The notes beneath the pieces were generated by a model. The model searched no databases, had not been told where the DNA came from, and was given only the letters and a program-made list of their open reading frames with translations. Positions 1-12,131 of a stretch of 48,778 nucleotides of DNA are shown one piece after another (position 1 is the first letter of the stretch; every line of letters begins with the position of its first letter). This DNA comes from Scleroderma bovista (taxonomy: Eukaryota; Basidiomycota; Agaricomycetes; Boletales; Sclerodermataceae), in contig JAYMGJ010000449.1 in NCBI GenBank assembly GCA_037178675.1, positions 1 to 48,778 of the forward strand. The letters are read 5' to 3'. The position numbers and the translations under genes are program-made.

Positions 1-179
1 CATACACACTGATTTTACACATACTAACTTGTAGTAGTCACTACAGGTATTACTCTAATTCAGTAGCTTGAATATCTACTGAGGTTATTACAGCTCCTTC
101 TCCCTTCTTCTACAGGCTAGACCTTCCCTGTGCAGACCACCACCTTCCTATACATACTACCTTTACTACCTGTACTTGA
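1..179. other. Left flank of palindromic element
   Basis: No gene seen. The last nine bases (171-179, TGTACTTGA) are repeated directly at 5192-5200 on the far side of the palindrome and are read as its target-site duplication. Confidence 0.5.
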
Positions 180-199
180 CAGGTAGTTCAGTCACAAAC

Positions 200-1020
200 C
201 CTCGCAAAAGTGGGTCATCGGACATGTACATTTGCCTGTAAAGGTGGGACTAGCCGACGCCGGCCGATGCTCGCAAAACTGGGCCAGGCCGATGTTTTCT
301 ATTATTGCAAATCTAGTACAGGCCTGAGGGACATTAATCACTGCAAAACTGGGATGGGCTGATGTTTGATAAAAATTGCAGAACTGGGACTGGTGGGAGC
401 ATTGTAAAACTGGGTCAGGCCTGTTGAACAAAAAAATTGACAAGTGTTGCAAAGCTGGGACTGGCCGATGTTGTAGATACATTGCAAAACTGGGTCAGGC
501 CTGTTGAGAAAAAAGTTGTCAATTACTGCAAAACTGGGTCAGGCTGACATGGCAGAATTGGGTCAGGCCTTTTGAGGAAAAAATTGTCAAGCATTGCAAA
601 ACTGGGTCAGGCTGACATTGTATATACATTGCAGAACTGGATCAGGCCTGTTGAGAAAAAAAGTTGTCAAGCATTGCAAAACTGGGTCAGGCTGACATTG
701 CAGAACTGGGTCAGGCCTGTTGAGGAAAAAGTTGTCAAGCATTGCAAAACTGGGCCAGGCTGACATTGCAGAACTGGGTCAGGTCTGTTGAGGAAATAGT
801 TGTCAAGCATTGCAAAACTGGGCCAGGCTGACATTGCAGAACTGGGTCAGGCCTGTTGAGGAAATAGTTGTCAAGCATTGCAAAACTGGGTCAGGCTGAC
901 ATTGCAGAACTGGGTCAGGCCTGTTGAGAAACAAAGTTGTCAAGTACTGCAAAACTGGGTCAGGCCTGTTGAGCAAAAAAGTTGTCAACCATTGCAAAAC
1001 TGGGTCAGACCCAAAATTGA
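200..1020. repeat. Tandem array, 68-bp unit, in left arm
   Basis: Repeated phrases GCAAAACTGGGTCAGGC and GCAGAACTGGGTCAGGC alternate with TTGAGGAAA..GTTGTCAAG. The phrase CAAGCATTGC recurs at 736, 804 and 872, which gives a 68-bp period; units toward the outer end are more divergent. The mirror copy lies at about 4353-5170. Confidence 0.85.
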
Positions 1021-1039
1021 TACACATTGCAGAATTAAA

Positions 1040-1810
1040 TTACTGTGCTGACTACCAAAAATGTGGACCATTGATTAGGCAATATTGTGTACTGTTGGTG
1101 TGATAGTGTTGACTACCAAAGATGTGCAGCTTGGATTATCTAATGTTGTGTTCTATTGGTGTGGTAGTGCTGATTACCAAAAATGCGGACTATTGATTAG
1201 CCAATGTTGTGTAGTGTTGTTGTTGTAGTGTACTACCAAAAATGTGTAGTATTGATTACCTAATGTTGGGTACTCTTGGTGTGGTAGTGCTGATTACCAA
1301 AAATGCGGACTATTGATTGGCCAATGTTGTGTAGTGTTGTTATTGTAGTGTACTACCAAAAATGTGTAGTATTGATTACCTAATGTTGGGTACTCTTGGT
1401 GTGGTAGTGCTGATTACCAAAAATGCGGACTATTGATCAACCAATATTGTGTGGTGTTGTTGTAGTGTACTACCAAAAAAAGTGTAGTACTGATTACCTA
1501 ATGTTGTGTAGTGTTGATGTGATAGTGTTCATTACCAAAAATGCGGACTGTTGATTAGCCATTATTGTGTAGTATTGTTGTAGTGCACTACCCAAAATCT
1601 GTAGTGTTGATTACCCAATGTTGTGTAGTGTTGATTACCAAAAGTGCGGACTTCTGATTAGCCATTATTGTTTAGTGTTGATTACCAAAAATGCGGACTA
1701 TTGATTAGGAAATGTAGTGTAGTGTTTGTGTATTGGAGTTGATTACCAACATTGTGTAGTTTTCATTAACTAAATTCAGTAGTGTCAACACTTGATTACA
1801 TAAGCTCTCC
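1040..1810. repeat. Tandem array, 120-bp unit, in left arm
   Basis: TGATTACCAAAAATGCGGAC recurs at 1171, 1291 and 1411, an exact 120-bp period, with shorter degenerate units from 1500 to 1810. The mirror copy lies at about 3563-4333. Confidence 0.8.
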
Positions 1811-3562
1811 AAGCGCCACTACTCCCAAAACATTACCATATTTGGTCAATAGTTGACTTCAAATATTCCCACCTTTGTTCTGGTACTTTTCTTCCCCTTC
1901 TGTGCTTCATCCCTGGTCCAAATGTACTGTAAAAATGATTCTGTATCCCATATTACCCTATAGGATCACCATTGGACCCTCATCTAAATGTGCAAGGGGC
2001 TCTGTATCCCCAGAGAGTAGTGCAGGCTTAAAAACACCAAAAATGTTCGCATTTTTGATACATTCAACATATCAACTTAAAGAATGCATCCCCATACAGG
2101 GGATATATGTACCTACAACATATTTACAGTCCACAGCATGGGATCCATGTCCTGGTGCGATGTTTTATGTTTTTCCTTTGCAAACATATCACCATGGCAG
2201 GCAATTACTAGGAGGTATGGTGGCTACTGGATGGTCTCCAGTGGTATTACTATGCTATACCAAAGTCCCAATACAATCTAGTGAGCAGCTGACCACTCCA
2301 AGAGGAGCAGCATAGAAAACAGCACTTTCATAACAATAGGTGCTGTATGATCCTCCAGATCAGGTATGCACAATATGACTATCTCAAAAGCTGGGGGATA
2401 CCATACAGTAGTGGATACAATTTACTCAAGTCAATACCGCTTGATGTGGGGGAGGGAAGGGCACAATAACATACAAAAGGCGTGGGAAAATACCCCACAA
2501 AATGCGGAGATATGCAAAAACATTACATATCACACAACACATAACATCTACTGACCTAGAAATGCTACCAACAGCCTACTAATATCACATAATGCTTATA
2601 CTCAGCTGTTCCTGACATGCTTAGAGGCACAAATCATTTGAACCAAGAACATGTTGTTACTGTCCATATACACTGCAGCTTTGCACCTGCAGTACTGATA
2701 TGATGTAGCACATTTCCGCATTTTTCAAACCTTGAATGATTTGTGCCTCTAAGCATGTCAGGAACAGCTGAGTATAAGCATTATGTGATATTAGTAGGCT
2801 GTTGGTAGCATTTCTAGGTCAGTAGATGTTATGTGTTGTGTGATATGTAATGTTTTTGCATATCTCCGCATTTTGTGGGGTATTTTCCCACGCCTTTTGT
2901 ATGTTATTGTGCCCTTCCCTCCCCCACATCAAGCGGTATTGACTTGAGTAAATTGTATCCACTACTGTATGGTATCCCCCAGCTTTTGAGATAGTCATAT
3001 TGTGCATACCTGATCTGGAGGATCATACAGCACCTATTGTTATGAAAGTGCTGTTTTCTATGCTGCTCCTCTTGGAGTGGTCAGCTGCTCACTAGATTGT
3101 ATTGGGACTTTGGTATAGCATAGTAATACCACTGGAGACCATCCAGTAGCCACCATACCTCCTAGTAATTGCCTGCCATGGTGATATGTTTGCAAAGGAA
3201 AAACATAAAACATCGCACCAGGACATGGATCCCATGCTGTGGACTGTAAATATGTTGTAGGTACATATATCCCCTGTATGGGGATGCATTCTTTAAGTTG
3301 ATATGTTGAATGTATCAAAAATGCGAACATTTTTGGTGTTTTTAAGCCTGCACTACTCTCTGGGGATACAGAGCCCCTTGCACATTTAGATGAGGGTCCA
3401 ATGGTGATCCTATAGGGTAATATGGGATACAGAATCATTTTTACAGTACATTTGGACCAGGGATGAAGCACAGAAGGGGAAGAAAAGTACCAGAACAAAG
3501 GTGGGAATATTTGAAGTCAACTATTGACCAAATATGGTAATGTTTTGGGAGTAGTGGCGCTT

Positions 3563-5170
3563 GGAGAGCTTATGTAATCAAGTGTTGACACTACTGAATT
3601 TAGTTAATGAAAACTACACAATGTTGGTAATCAACTCCAATACACAAACACTACACTACATTTCCTAATCAATAGTCCGCATTTTTGGTAATCAACACTA
3701 AACAATAATGGCTAATCAGAAGTCCGCACTTTTGGTAATCAACACTACACAACATTGGGTAATCAACACTACAGATTTTGGGTAGTGCACTACAACAATA
3801 CTACACAATAATGGCTAATCAACAGTCCGCATTTTTGGTAATGAACACTATCACATCAACACTACACAACATTAGGTAATCAGTACTACACTTTTTTTGG
3901 TAGTACACTACAACAACACCACACAATATTGGTTGATCAATAGTCCGCATTTTTGGTAATCAGCACTACCACACCAAGAGTACCCAACATTAGGTAATCA
4001 ATACTACACATTTTTGGTAGTACACTACAATAACAACACTACACAACATTGGCCAATCAATAGTCCGCATTTTTGGTAATCAGCACTACCACACCAAGAG
4101 TACCCAACATTAGGTAATCAATACTACACATTTTTGGTAGTACACTACAACAACAACACTACACAACATTGGCTAATCAATAGTCCGCATTTTTGGTAAT
4201 CAGCACTACCACACCAATAGAACACAACATTAGATAATCCAAGCTGCACATCTTTGGTAGTCAACACTATCACACCAACAGTACACAATATTGCCTAATC
4301 AATGGTCCACATTTTTGGTAGTCAGCACAGTAATTTAATTCTGCAATGTGTATCAATTTTGGGTCTGACCCAGTTTTGCAATGGTTGACAACTTTTTTGC
4401 TCAACAGGCCTGACCCAGTTTTGCAGTACTTGACAACTTTGTTTCTCAACAGGCCTGACCCAGTTCTGCAATGTCAGCCTGACCCAGTTTTGCAATGCTT
4501 GACAACTATTTCCTCAACAGGCCTGACCCAGTTCTGCAATGTCAGCCTGGCCCAGTTTTGCAATGCTTGACAACTATTTCCTCAACAGACCTGACCCAGT
4601 TCTGCAATGTCAGCCTGGCCCAGTTTTGCAATGCTTGACAACTTTTTCCTCAACAGGCCTGACCCAGTTCTGCAATGTCAGCCTGACCCAGTTTTGCAAT
4701 GCTTGACAACTTTTTTTCTCAACAGGCCTGATCCAGTTCTGCAATGTATATACAATGTCAGCCTGACCCAGTTTTGCAATGCTTGACAATTTTTTCCTCA
4801 AAAGGCCTGACCCAATTCTGCCATGTCAGCCTGACCCAGTTTTGCAGTAATTGACAACTTTTTTCTCAACAGGCCTGACCCAGTTTTGCAATGTATCTAC
4901 AACATCGGCCAGTCCCAGCTTTGCAACACTTGTCAATTTTTTTGTTCAACAGGCCTGACCCAGTTTTACAATGCTCCCACCAGTCCCAGTTCTGCAATTT
5001 TTATCAAACATCAGCCCATCCCAGTTTTGCAGTGATTAATGTCCCTCAGGCCTGTACTAGATTTGCAATAATAGAAAACATCGGCCTGGCCCAGTTTTGC
5101 GAGCATCGGCCGGCATCGGCTAGTCCCACCTTTACAGGCAAATGTACATGTCCGATGACCCACTTTTGCG
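3563..5170. repeat. Mirror copies of the 120-bp and 68-bp arrays in right arm
   Basis: This is the reverse complement of 200-1810 with only a handful of differences seen. The coordinates of matched positions in the two arms sum to 5373 throughout. Confidence 0.85.
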
Positions 5171-5284
5171 AGGGCTTTTGACTGAACTATGTGTACTTGA
5201 GACTTTTGAGCACTTAATTCATTCAAAGTTAATGTTAATCAACTTATATTAATTCAATAAAAAACTACAGAATGGAGACTAAAT

Positions 5285-5960
5285 ATTATATACATCAGGG
5301 TGGTGGTGGTGGCCGCATCAATGATGCAGGTGGTAGGATTGTTGTTGATGCTGGTGGTGGAGTGGCCATCGTTGCTGGTGGGATGGTGGTGGGGTGGTAC
5401 TGGTGGTCACATCTGTCATCGACACACGATGCAGGTGGTGGGGTCATTGTCGTCATCGGTGCCTGATGGTGGTGGCCACGTCATTGGCACTGGTGGTGGG
5501 GTCGTCATCATCAATGCAGGCAGTGGTGGTGGCTGCTTCGTTGACACTGCTGGTCAGGTGGTTGTTGATGCTGGTGGTGGCCTTGTCGTCAATGAGGTTG
5601 GTGGTGGTGGTCATGTCCATTGTCGACACTGGTGGGTCATCACTGTCGCTGGTGGTGGCCTTGTTGTTGATGAGGTTGGCAGTGGTGGTCACATCATTGA
5701 CGACATTGGGGGTGGTGGTCGCCTCATCGTCAGCAACATTGGTGGTGGTGGCCGCATTGTCGATGCAGGTTGTTGTTGTGGTGGTGGTTGGTGCTATCAC
5801 TGTAGCCATCATCGTCGTTGTCTGGTTGATGATGCTGGTGGTGGTGGTGGTGGTTGATGTCATCACTGTCATCCATGATGGGGTTGTCATTGGTGCTGAT
5901 GGTGGTGGTGGTGGCTGTTGGGTGGTGGTCGATGCAGTGGTGGTGGAAGATGAGGAATAA
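5285..5960. repeat. GGT/GTG-rich degenerate minisatellite
   Basis: G-rich strand on plus, with repeated GGTGGTGG and GATGCTGGTGGTGG phrases. All long frames across it translate to Val-rich (plus) or Thr-rich (minus) low-complexity sequence, so they are not treated as genes. Related arrays lie at 8194-8755 (opposite strand) and 22655-23480. Confidence 0.8.
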
Positions 5961-6102
5961 AGACTTGGAGAAATTTTTGAAATGTGTGTGTGTGCGCATG
6001 TTTGTGTAGATAATTATATCAGCATATTGCACTACCAATTTCCTAATAGTATTTACCACGTCACTACACACCTCGCCCACAGCCACCCATCACCACCACT
6101 GC

Positions 6103-8189
6103 TGTGAGTCAAAGTGTGGATTTGGGTCGGAGTAATAACCCAAACACAACACCAACAAAGGACTACAAATATGTGCGAGTGGTGGTTTACCTCCGTGGTG
6201 TCCAGAGAGGATGTGCTGAGGAGGGGGGAAGGGGATCTACACCAACAGGGTGATGCAGACGATGATGCAGGATACTCCTGGGGTACAGGAGTAATAGATG
6301 ACGAAGGGGATAGGGGTCTGGACTCTTCCTAAAGCCTAGGAAGTGTCAAAGCAGGGATTGAGGTGACTGGGACTGAAGTAGCAATACTACACCTAGAGGT
6401 TGGTGCAGCAAAGGGGCAAGGGGGCTCCTGACATCCAGAAGCAATGGGATATGAAGGATAGACAGGCTAGACTCCACTTGAGCCTAGAGAAATACTTGAA
6501 CTTGAATAGATTGAATAAACTTCAATATCAGAGTCTTTAGACCTTCACTGAAGCCTACAAGACTCAAAGAGCTGAGGGGATACTGACTGAGAGAGTCTGA
6601 GAGAGGGATAATTTTGTGCAATTGGGTCTCTCCTCACTGGGCTGAGCCCAGAGGTTTAAATACATGGGGGGGCACAGCATTAAAGTACAAAAAGAGAAGG
6701 GAGTAAGCAGAATTTGTCAAGGGATTGGTAAGAGCTTTGTAAGGGGTTTGTAAGCGATCAGTAAGCAAGGGATAAGCAGGAATGAGTAAGCATAGGGAGC
6801 ATGAATAAGCTGCTGAGTAAAGGAATGCGTAAGCTGCATGACAAGATTGATTGGTAAGAGAGTGAGTCATCAGCTGAGTAATATACCAAAAATGTGAAAG
6901 GGATAGAGTAATACTGATGACAAGAAAGCATCAGTAAGCAAGGGATGAGTCACTGCACAGCAGAAGGAGTCATTGATGCACAGCCTAAGAAGTTTGATGG
7001 GGGGCTGTGTACCATCAGGAATTTGATGGGACAACAATGGGGAAGATCTGAGATAAATAGGGGGATTGATCCGAGACAAAACAGCCACAAGAAGGGTACC
7101 AGGGGTCCAGAGGTCTTTTGGGGGGTCAGCATACACTAAAGTATAGTGCATATGTTCTAGTGCTGCTGAAGCACAACCATGGGCTCCCTTGACGAGCTCT
7201 CTTCTGGGAAAGAACGAGAGAGGGTTCTTCTTCCTAATAGCACTATAAAGTGGGGGCATAACTGTCATGGTGCTGGGGGATGTCATCTGAAAGTAGGGAA
7301 GTGGATAGAGTATTGAATTTGATGCATCCAGGGAAGCGAGACGAATGACAGAGGAAGATGGACATGGCAAGTATCTGGGAGGAAGGGACCATAGGCTGAG
7401 GGCTCAGGGGACACAGAGATGACCAGAGATGACTTCTCAAGCTTGACAATAGACCTAAGATGACCAAAGTATGTCCTTGATGCAGGACTGACAAGGAGAA
7501 TGCGCTGACCAAGAACAAGAGGGACTGAGGGAGCAGGCTGGGAAGATATGTGCCAGGCAGTGCACAGGAACTCTGGGAGAGGCTGTCCTAAGAGCAGGAC
7601 ATAGTGGAGATCTGCAGCAATAGTGGAGAAATGATCCAGAGAAAATATGGACTCCATAGTGAGCAATGAAGTGAATGTCTGGATTGTGGGGGGAATATCT
7701 CTGTGGGAAATGAATGGATTTGCATCGGAACTTGACAGGCAGATAGACCATGTTCTAGGCTCTCTGACGGTATAGTTATGTGCCTGATAGCTTCAGAAAT
7801 GATGGAGCTATTCAAAATATCAGAATGCCGGCACTGGGCACCTAAAAATGACATTTGGGCGCTAAAAATCTTTTCTTCTCTTTCTCCTTTGTTTCTCCAT
7901 CAATTCTTCAGCTTCTTTGATCATTCTGGTATGGGAGTTGGACTGCAGATGTGTGCATTCCTTTCTCATACCACAATTGATGTTATTCCTTCAGTTTCTT
8001 CTGCTTCTTGGCAGTTCTTGTGCGATAGATGACTGTCAGCATTGGCATTCATCTCTCACATCAGGATAGTCTTCTTGTGCAATAGATGGCTATGATGAGG
8101 GTCCGTCGTGCTTATCCTTCGCATAAGGATCATTCGATATAGGTGTTATCTTCCATGTTCACTGTACCAAACCTGTTTGGTGTGTGACA
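6103..8189 (-). mobile_element. Family A LTR-like repeat, copy A1
   Basis: Read on the minus strand the unit starts TGTCACACACCAAAC and ends GACTCACA, i.e. TGT..ACA ends like an LTR. Four-base repeats CTGC (6099-6102 and 8190-8193) flank it; the duplication becomes five bases (ACTGC) if the terminal A is shared. From 6198 to about 8185 it is the inverted partner of copy A2 (matched coordinates sum to 20264). It carries the conserved family A frame at about 7310-7660 (minus) and a TATA-like TATTTAAA just inside its transcribed-looking part. No internal retrotransposon genes adjoin it, so a solo LTR is the simplest reading. Confidence 0.6.
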
Positions 8190-8193
8190 CTGC

Positions 8194-8755
8194 GTTGATG
8201 TGACCACCATCAGTGACAATGACAATGACAATGACCCCGCCATGAACAATGGACAACCACAACAGCACCGACCACCACCACTAACATCGTCAATGTGACC
8301 ACCACCATCAGCATTGATGACAACCCCAACGGATGACGGCGATGACACTGACCACCACCACCAGCATCATTGACGTGACCACCATCAGCACCAATGATGA
8401 CCCCACCACGGATGATGGCAATGACACCAACCACCACCACCACCAGTGTCATTGACCAGACGATGATGACAACAACAGCTACAGTGATGGCACCAACCGA
8501 CCACCACCACCACCACAACCTGTGTTGATGATGCGGCCACCACCAGCATCGTTGTCACAACCCGACGACGATGATGGCCATGATGGCCACCAGCAATGAC
8601 ACCCATCACAACAATGATGACCAGCAGCATCATTGACCACACCAGTGTGTTGATGACCACCAATGTGACAGCCCCAGCGACAGCACCCAAATGCAATGAT
8701 GATGGCCACCAGTGTGATGACGATGATGATGCCACTGCTGCCCACAGCATTTATT
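8194..8755. repeat. CAC-rich degenerate minisatellite
   Basis: CCACCACCA and GATGACACCAACCACCACC phrases; this is the complementary orientation of the 5285-5960 array. Copy A1 sits inside this kind of sequence, since CACCACCACT also precedes A1 at 6091-6100. Confidence 0.75.
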
Positions 8756-8869
8756 GATTACTAGCTTACTTAGAATTTTGTACAATACAATTTGATCTAA
8801 TAAAATTTATTTGACTTAAGACTTGGTGTGATTAATTGTATAGTATGTACTCTACTGGATTTACTGGAG

Positions 8870-9376
8870 TGTCTGTGATAGCTGTGCAACACTGGGCCAG
8901 TCTGTTGTTGCTGTGTAAAGCCTGGGACAGACTTGCTGAGCTGGGTGCTCGGCTAAGCCAAAGGGCTAGTTTGCTGATGCAGCGGTGATGATTCTGTCCT
9001 CTCTGGGGTCGAGTACTATATCTGTGATGTGTCCTCAAGTGCCATTGGCCATATCAAGGTCTGTAGACATGTTGAACGTGACCATTACCTCCATGCCTAT
9101 CATGAGTTCGATTTCGTCGGACAAACCTGCATGCTGTTGTCGGTTATGGCCACAATTATTATTGTGTTTGGCAGCAATGCAGAATTTTTCTTGTAGGGTT
9201 AGAGGTCTACCTTGGATAGAGTCAAATGTGGGGCAGGACAGTAATGATATGCAGTGGCAGGCAGCACAGCTCCTTGCAGTGGTGTAGTTCCACTGCATTC
9301 TAACCACATGTCTTGGAGTGACAAGAACTGTGTCTTTCCATGGGGATGTTGTAAAGTCAGTGACAGGGCATCATTC
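8870..9376 (-). pseudogene. Helitron helicase, C-terminal fragment
   Basis: Read on the minus strand from 9376, the frame gives CPVTDFTTSPW, then LVTPRHVVRMQWN, then a block ending GMEVMVTFNMSTDLDMANGT, followed after a stop by GHITDIVLDPRE. This is the order found after the 'LRSL.LT' segment in Pif1-like helicases of fungal Helitrons. The missing front part lies at 27136-31410 on the same strand, ending LRSLILT. The two pieces are therefore one gene split by the 9377-27135 block. In-frame stops are present, so it is not functional. Confidence 0.75.
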
Positions 9377-9401
9377 CATCAGCAAAATGTGGTGTGTCTG
9401 A

Positions 9402-9765
9402 TGTGTCTGGGACAGATGTTCAGACACATCAGACATGTCAGGCATCCCAGACATGTGCCTGAATTCAGGCATGTTCCTTTCTGGGTCAGACATGATTGCC
9501 TGGCATCTGCCTGGTCACAGTCTATTCAGACTGCACCAGACAGCAGCCAGACACACCACAGACACATGTTACAGGTTCTTCCCAGTCTATTGTGTCTGGT
9601 CACAGTCTCCTCAGGCCTTGTCCCATAGCAGCCAGATACACCACAGACACATTACAGGTCCTTCAAGCAGGCATCAGACAACAGCCAGACATGCCACGGA
9701 CATATCACAGGTGCTTCCAGCAGGCCTCAGATCACATCAGACACTGGTAGCAATAGCAAATTCAA
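9402..9765. repeat. CAGAC-rich subterminal array, left end
   Basis: Many short copies of CAGACA, CCAGACACACC and CAGACATG in direct and inverted orientation, starting directly after the 25-bp inverted repeat at 9377-9401. The matching array at the other end lies at 26870-27110. Confidence 0.7.
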
Positions 9766-9989
9766 ATAAATAATTAGGCTGCTCATAGGTATAATTGGTA
9801 CTGTAGTACATTTACTACAATCCAGCTTCCAGCTTTGTGGAAGGCAGCCAAGTCACATCCACCACACTGTTCAACTGAGAACACAATGGATATCAATTAG
9901 ACAACTTCTTCCAGCAATGATATTTCAGATTATACCTTTAGTTCAAACTACTCCTCATCCACTGGGCCATCTGACTGAGAACACAGTGG

Positions 9990-11700
9990 TTGTCAGTTAG
10001 TAAACTTCCAGCAATGGGACTATCATACCTCTGGATCAATGTCAGACAAGACCATGATCTGAGCATGGTCATCTTCATATCCTTCTGTGACCTCAGCACC
10101 CGAGGTAGTGTGGGTCTGATTCCCAGTAATGTGACAATTGCCCACAGAATTGTTGTGCTGCAGTAATGATCTGGTTGTATTTGTTTTTGTGTACCTTTCA
10201 GACAGACTCGACGTAATACATCATTTTTGTGCCCCAATGCATATCAGAGAAGGTCAGGTCACCCTTCTTTGAACTTTCCTCCTTCTGACCTGAGCGATAC
10301 ATGTGCAATGCCCACTCCACCTAATTGATTTCATCAGTAACAGGCCATGCCATCACAATCCCATGTCCACCTACCACCATTACTGTGAGGACAAGTGTGC
10401 CAAAAGGAGGATTAGTTGTGAATCCATTGTAGAGCTCCAGAACGTTCTCAATTGGGGCCAAAGCTGCTAGATGACTGGTGAAGGTCTGCAAGATAAAGGG
10501 GGAAAGAAAGGACTTGGACATCTATGAAAAATGTAGCATCAGTAGGGTGCTTTGCATACAAATGTCACGCACCTGAATAGTGCCCAAGTCGTTGAGGGCC
10601 TCAACACATACATAAAAGGCAAATCAGGGCTCAATGCTAATTCAACATAGTCCTTGTGCACCTCAGGGTTGTTGTACTTGGCATTCAATGCCCAGTGAGC
10701 CTCCATGGCATCTAATGCAGCCTTACCAAACTGTGTTCGCCAATTGTAAATTTTTTGCATGCACTAGTATTAATTTTGGTATGACAAAGTGTAAGGATCA
10801 TTGTAGGCAGTAATGACAGATACCTGGCACTTACCAGATGGTATATTTTGTCATTGTCTTCATTGAATTTGTGTGGCCACTCCAGCATCACACCATCCCA
10901 TATTATTTGCATGGGACACACAAGTCCCTAGGTGATCCAGGGGTTCACCAAGGTGCCGACATATTTGCACAATATAGGTATGAAACATGCAGTGAAGGTC
11001 TGCAAAGAACTGGCAGGTAGATCATTATTCGAAGGGGCTTGATGGACCTTGGTTGAGGTCACTGTGTTGGTGATGGGCACAGACCATTGAAGGTGTTCTT
11101 GTGGTGCATTTGGTTTGACCTTTGTGATGGACTACATCAAAAGCAGTGCGAGTATCAGTCACAGTTGAGAATATGAGAGTAGCATGCACTGCCCTTGGCT
11201 TTACTGCCTTTGAGACCATTTGACTAGTACTCTTCATAGGCACAGTGAATGTGTCCGATGATGATCCAAAACCATTGTCTTCATCACTTGGGAATCCTCT
11301 GAAAGTATATGGCATGGGAGTGATGGGCAAATTTCAATAAGTCAGACCTGAGGATGCTGTCAAAGGATCGGGGGTTTGGGATGGTGGCAGACCTTGGGTC
11401 ACCTTTGCTTGGCTATGGTTGGGACGGAAGCTGGTCCTCAGCCCACTTGTCATACAGTTGACTGCCGGTTGTGTCCCATGCTTCGTTCCTTCTAAATATT
11501 GCTTTTTAAGAGTCCTGTCACCGCCAGTGCTGTCGTAATACAAATAGTTAATAGCTAAGAGAAATACAAACAGATTCTAACTTACCCTGGCACAAATTGT
11601 TCATCTGAGAGAGCCTCATGGGCACATTTTCCTCCAGTGGCCAGTGTTATAGGGTAGGTGAAGTTGTGGCATGCTTGGGTAATATCGCCTTGTGTAGCCT
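9990..11700 (-). pseudogene. Decayed multi-exon gene, agaricomycete hypothetical protein type
   Basis: Several minus-strand stretches read like coding exons: NFTYPITLATGGKCAHEAL (around 11600-11670), WRTQFGKAALDAMEAHW and DYVELALSPDLPFMY (around 10600-10760), FTSHLAALAP and GTLVLTVMVV (around 10380-10500), then VEWALHMYRSGQ (around 10290-10320) after a stop. A donor-like GTAAGT follows the first. The order resembles large families of uncharacterised agaricomycete proteins with an 'F..HL..L......P.G.L.L...AVE.AL..Y.SG' tail; DUF6532 is a possible match that I cannot confirm. Frames are broken, and this may be captured host sequence or transposon cargo. Confidence 0.4.
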
Positions 11701-11707
11701 TTGGTAA

Positions 11708-12131
11708 TGTAACAGTCTAACTTTTTATCTTATCTAATCTCTGATTAGATGACATCTTATCTTATTGTAGCGTAGTATCTAGTGAATCCTATCTGTAGGT
11801 CTGTCTGGACCACAGCCTCGTGCTGTGCATGCTGTATCCCTTGATGTCATTAGCATAGCCTTACCACAGGATGGCAGCTGTGTTCACTGCCTCATACAGC
11901 ATACAGCCTCATGGGTAGCCTTGCACAGGACATGTGTAGTACAGTATATATACCTTGCAATCCAACACCCAGAGGCTCCCCATTCGAGCTCTCTTTGGTT
12001 TTTCACTCTAAGATGCTTGACTCCTACTTTCCTCCTCAGAGTCTCAACGTGTGGTAGTTCCTTGGGTTGTTTGCCCTTAGGGTTGTCTCACTAGAGCTTG
12101 AATCTACCCATCTACTAGTCATCTACCACGC
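11708..12131 (+). mobile_element. LTR-like segment of an unidentified element
   Basis: Starts TGTAACAG and runs to CTGTTA at the start of copy A2, with a TATATATACC box near 11944. The inverted ends (TAACAG/CTGTTA) suggest a Copia-like LTR, but its right end is blurred by A2 and I see no target duplication. Confidence 0.3.

Larger units (their letters stand above)
180..5191. mobile_element. 5.0-kb palindromic (foldback/TIR) element, MULE-like by target duplication
   Basis: Bases from about 186 to 2638 reappear inverted at 2735 to about 5187, giving two arms of about 2.45 kb around a 96-bp unpaired spacer (2639-2734). The arms are almost identical, but differ at the tips and at scattered bases, for example a C/T difference at a CpG near 257 versus 5117. 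The direct repeat TGTACTTGA flanks the whole unit (171-179 and 5192-5200). A 9-bp target duplication with long inverted repeats fits Mutator-like elements, and tandem subrepeats inside the arms fit foldback elements. No transposase is visible; the longest frame (146 aa, 1875-2315 and its mirror) matches nothing I recognise. It is probably non-autonomous. A sequencing or assembly fold-back is the alternative, but the flanking duplication and arm differences argue against it. Confidence 0.75.

Noticed and set aside
171..5200. Palindrome as a simple assembly artefact
   Set aside because: The 9-bp flanking duplication and base differences between arms make a folded-read artefact less likely, though long-read support would settle it.
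5300..5960. Long Val-rich (plus) and Thr-rich (minus) open frames
   Set aside because: They are produced by the GGT/CAC minisatellite in all frames; there is no start context, domain or codon variation suggesting a protein.
6870..7370. 166-codon frame in A1 and its mirror in A2 (12894-13394)
   Set aside because: A1 and A2 are too similar to show constraint, and the diverged copies A3 and A4 do not keep this frame. The frame at 15401-15898 is the one conserved.
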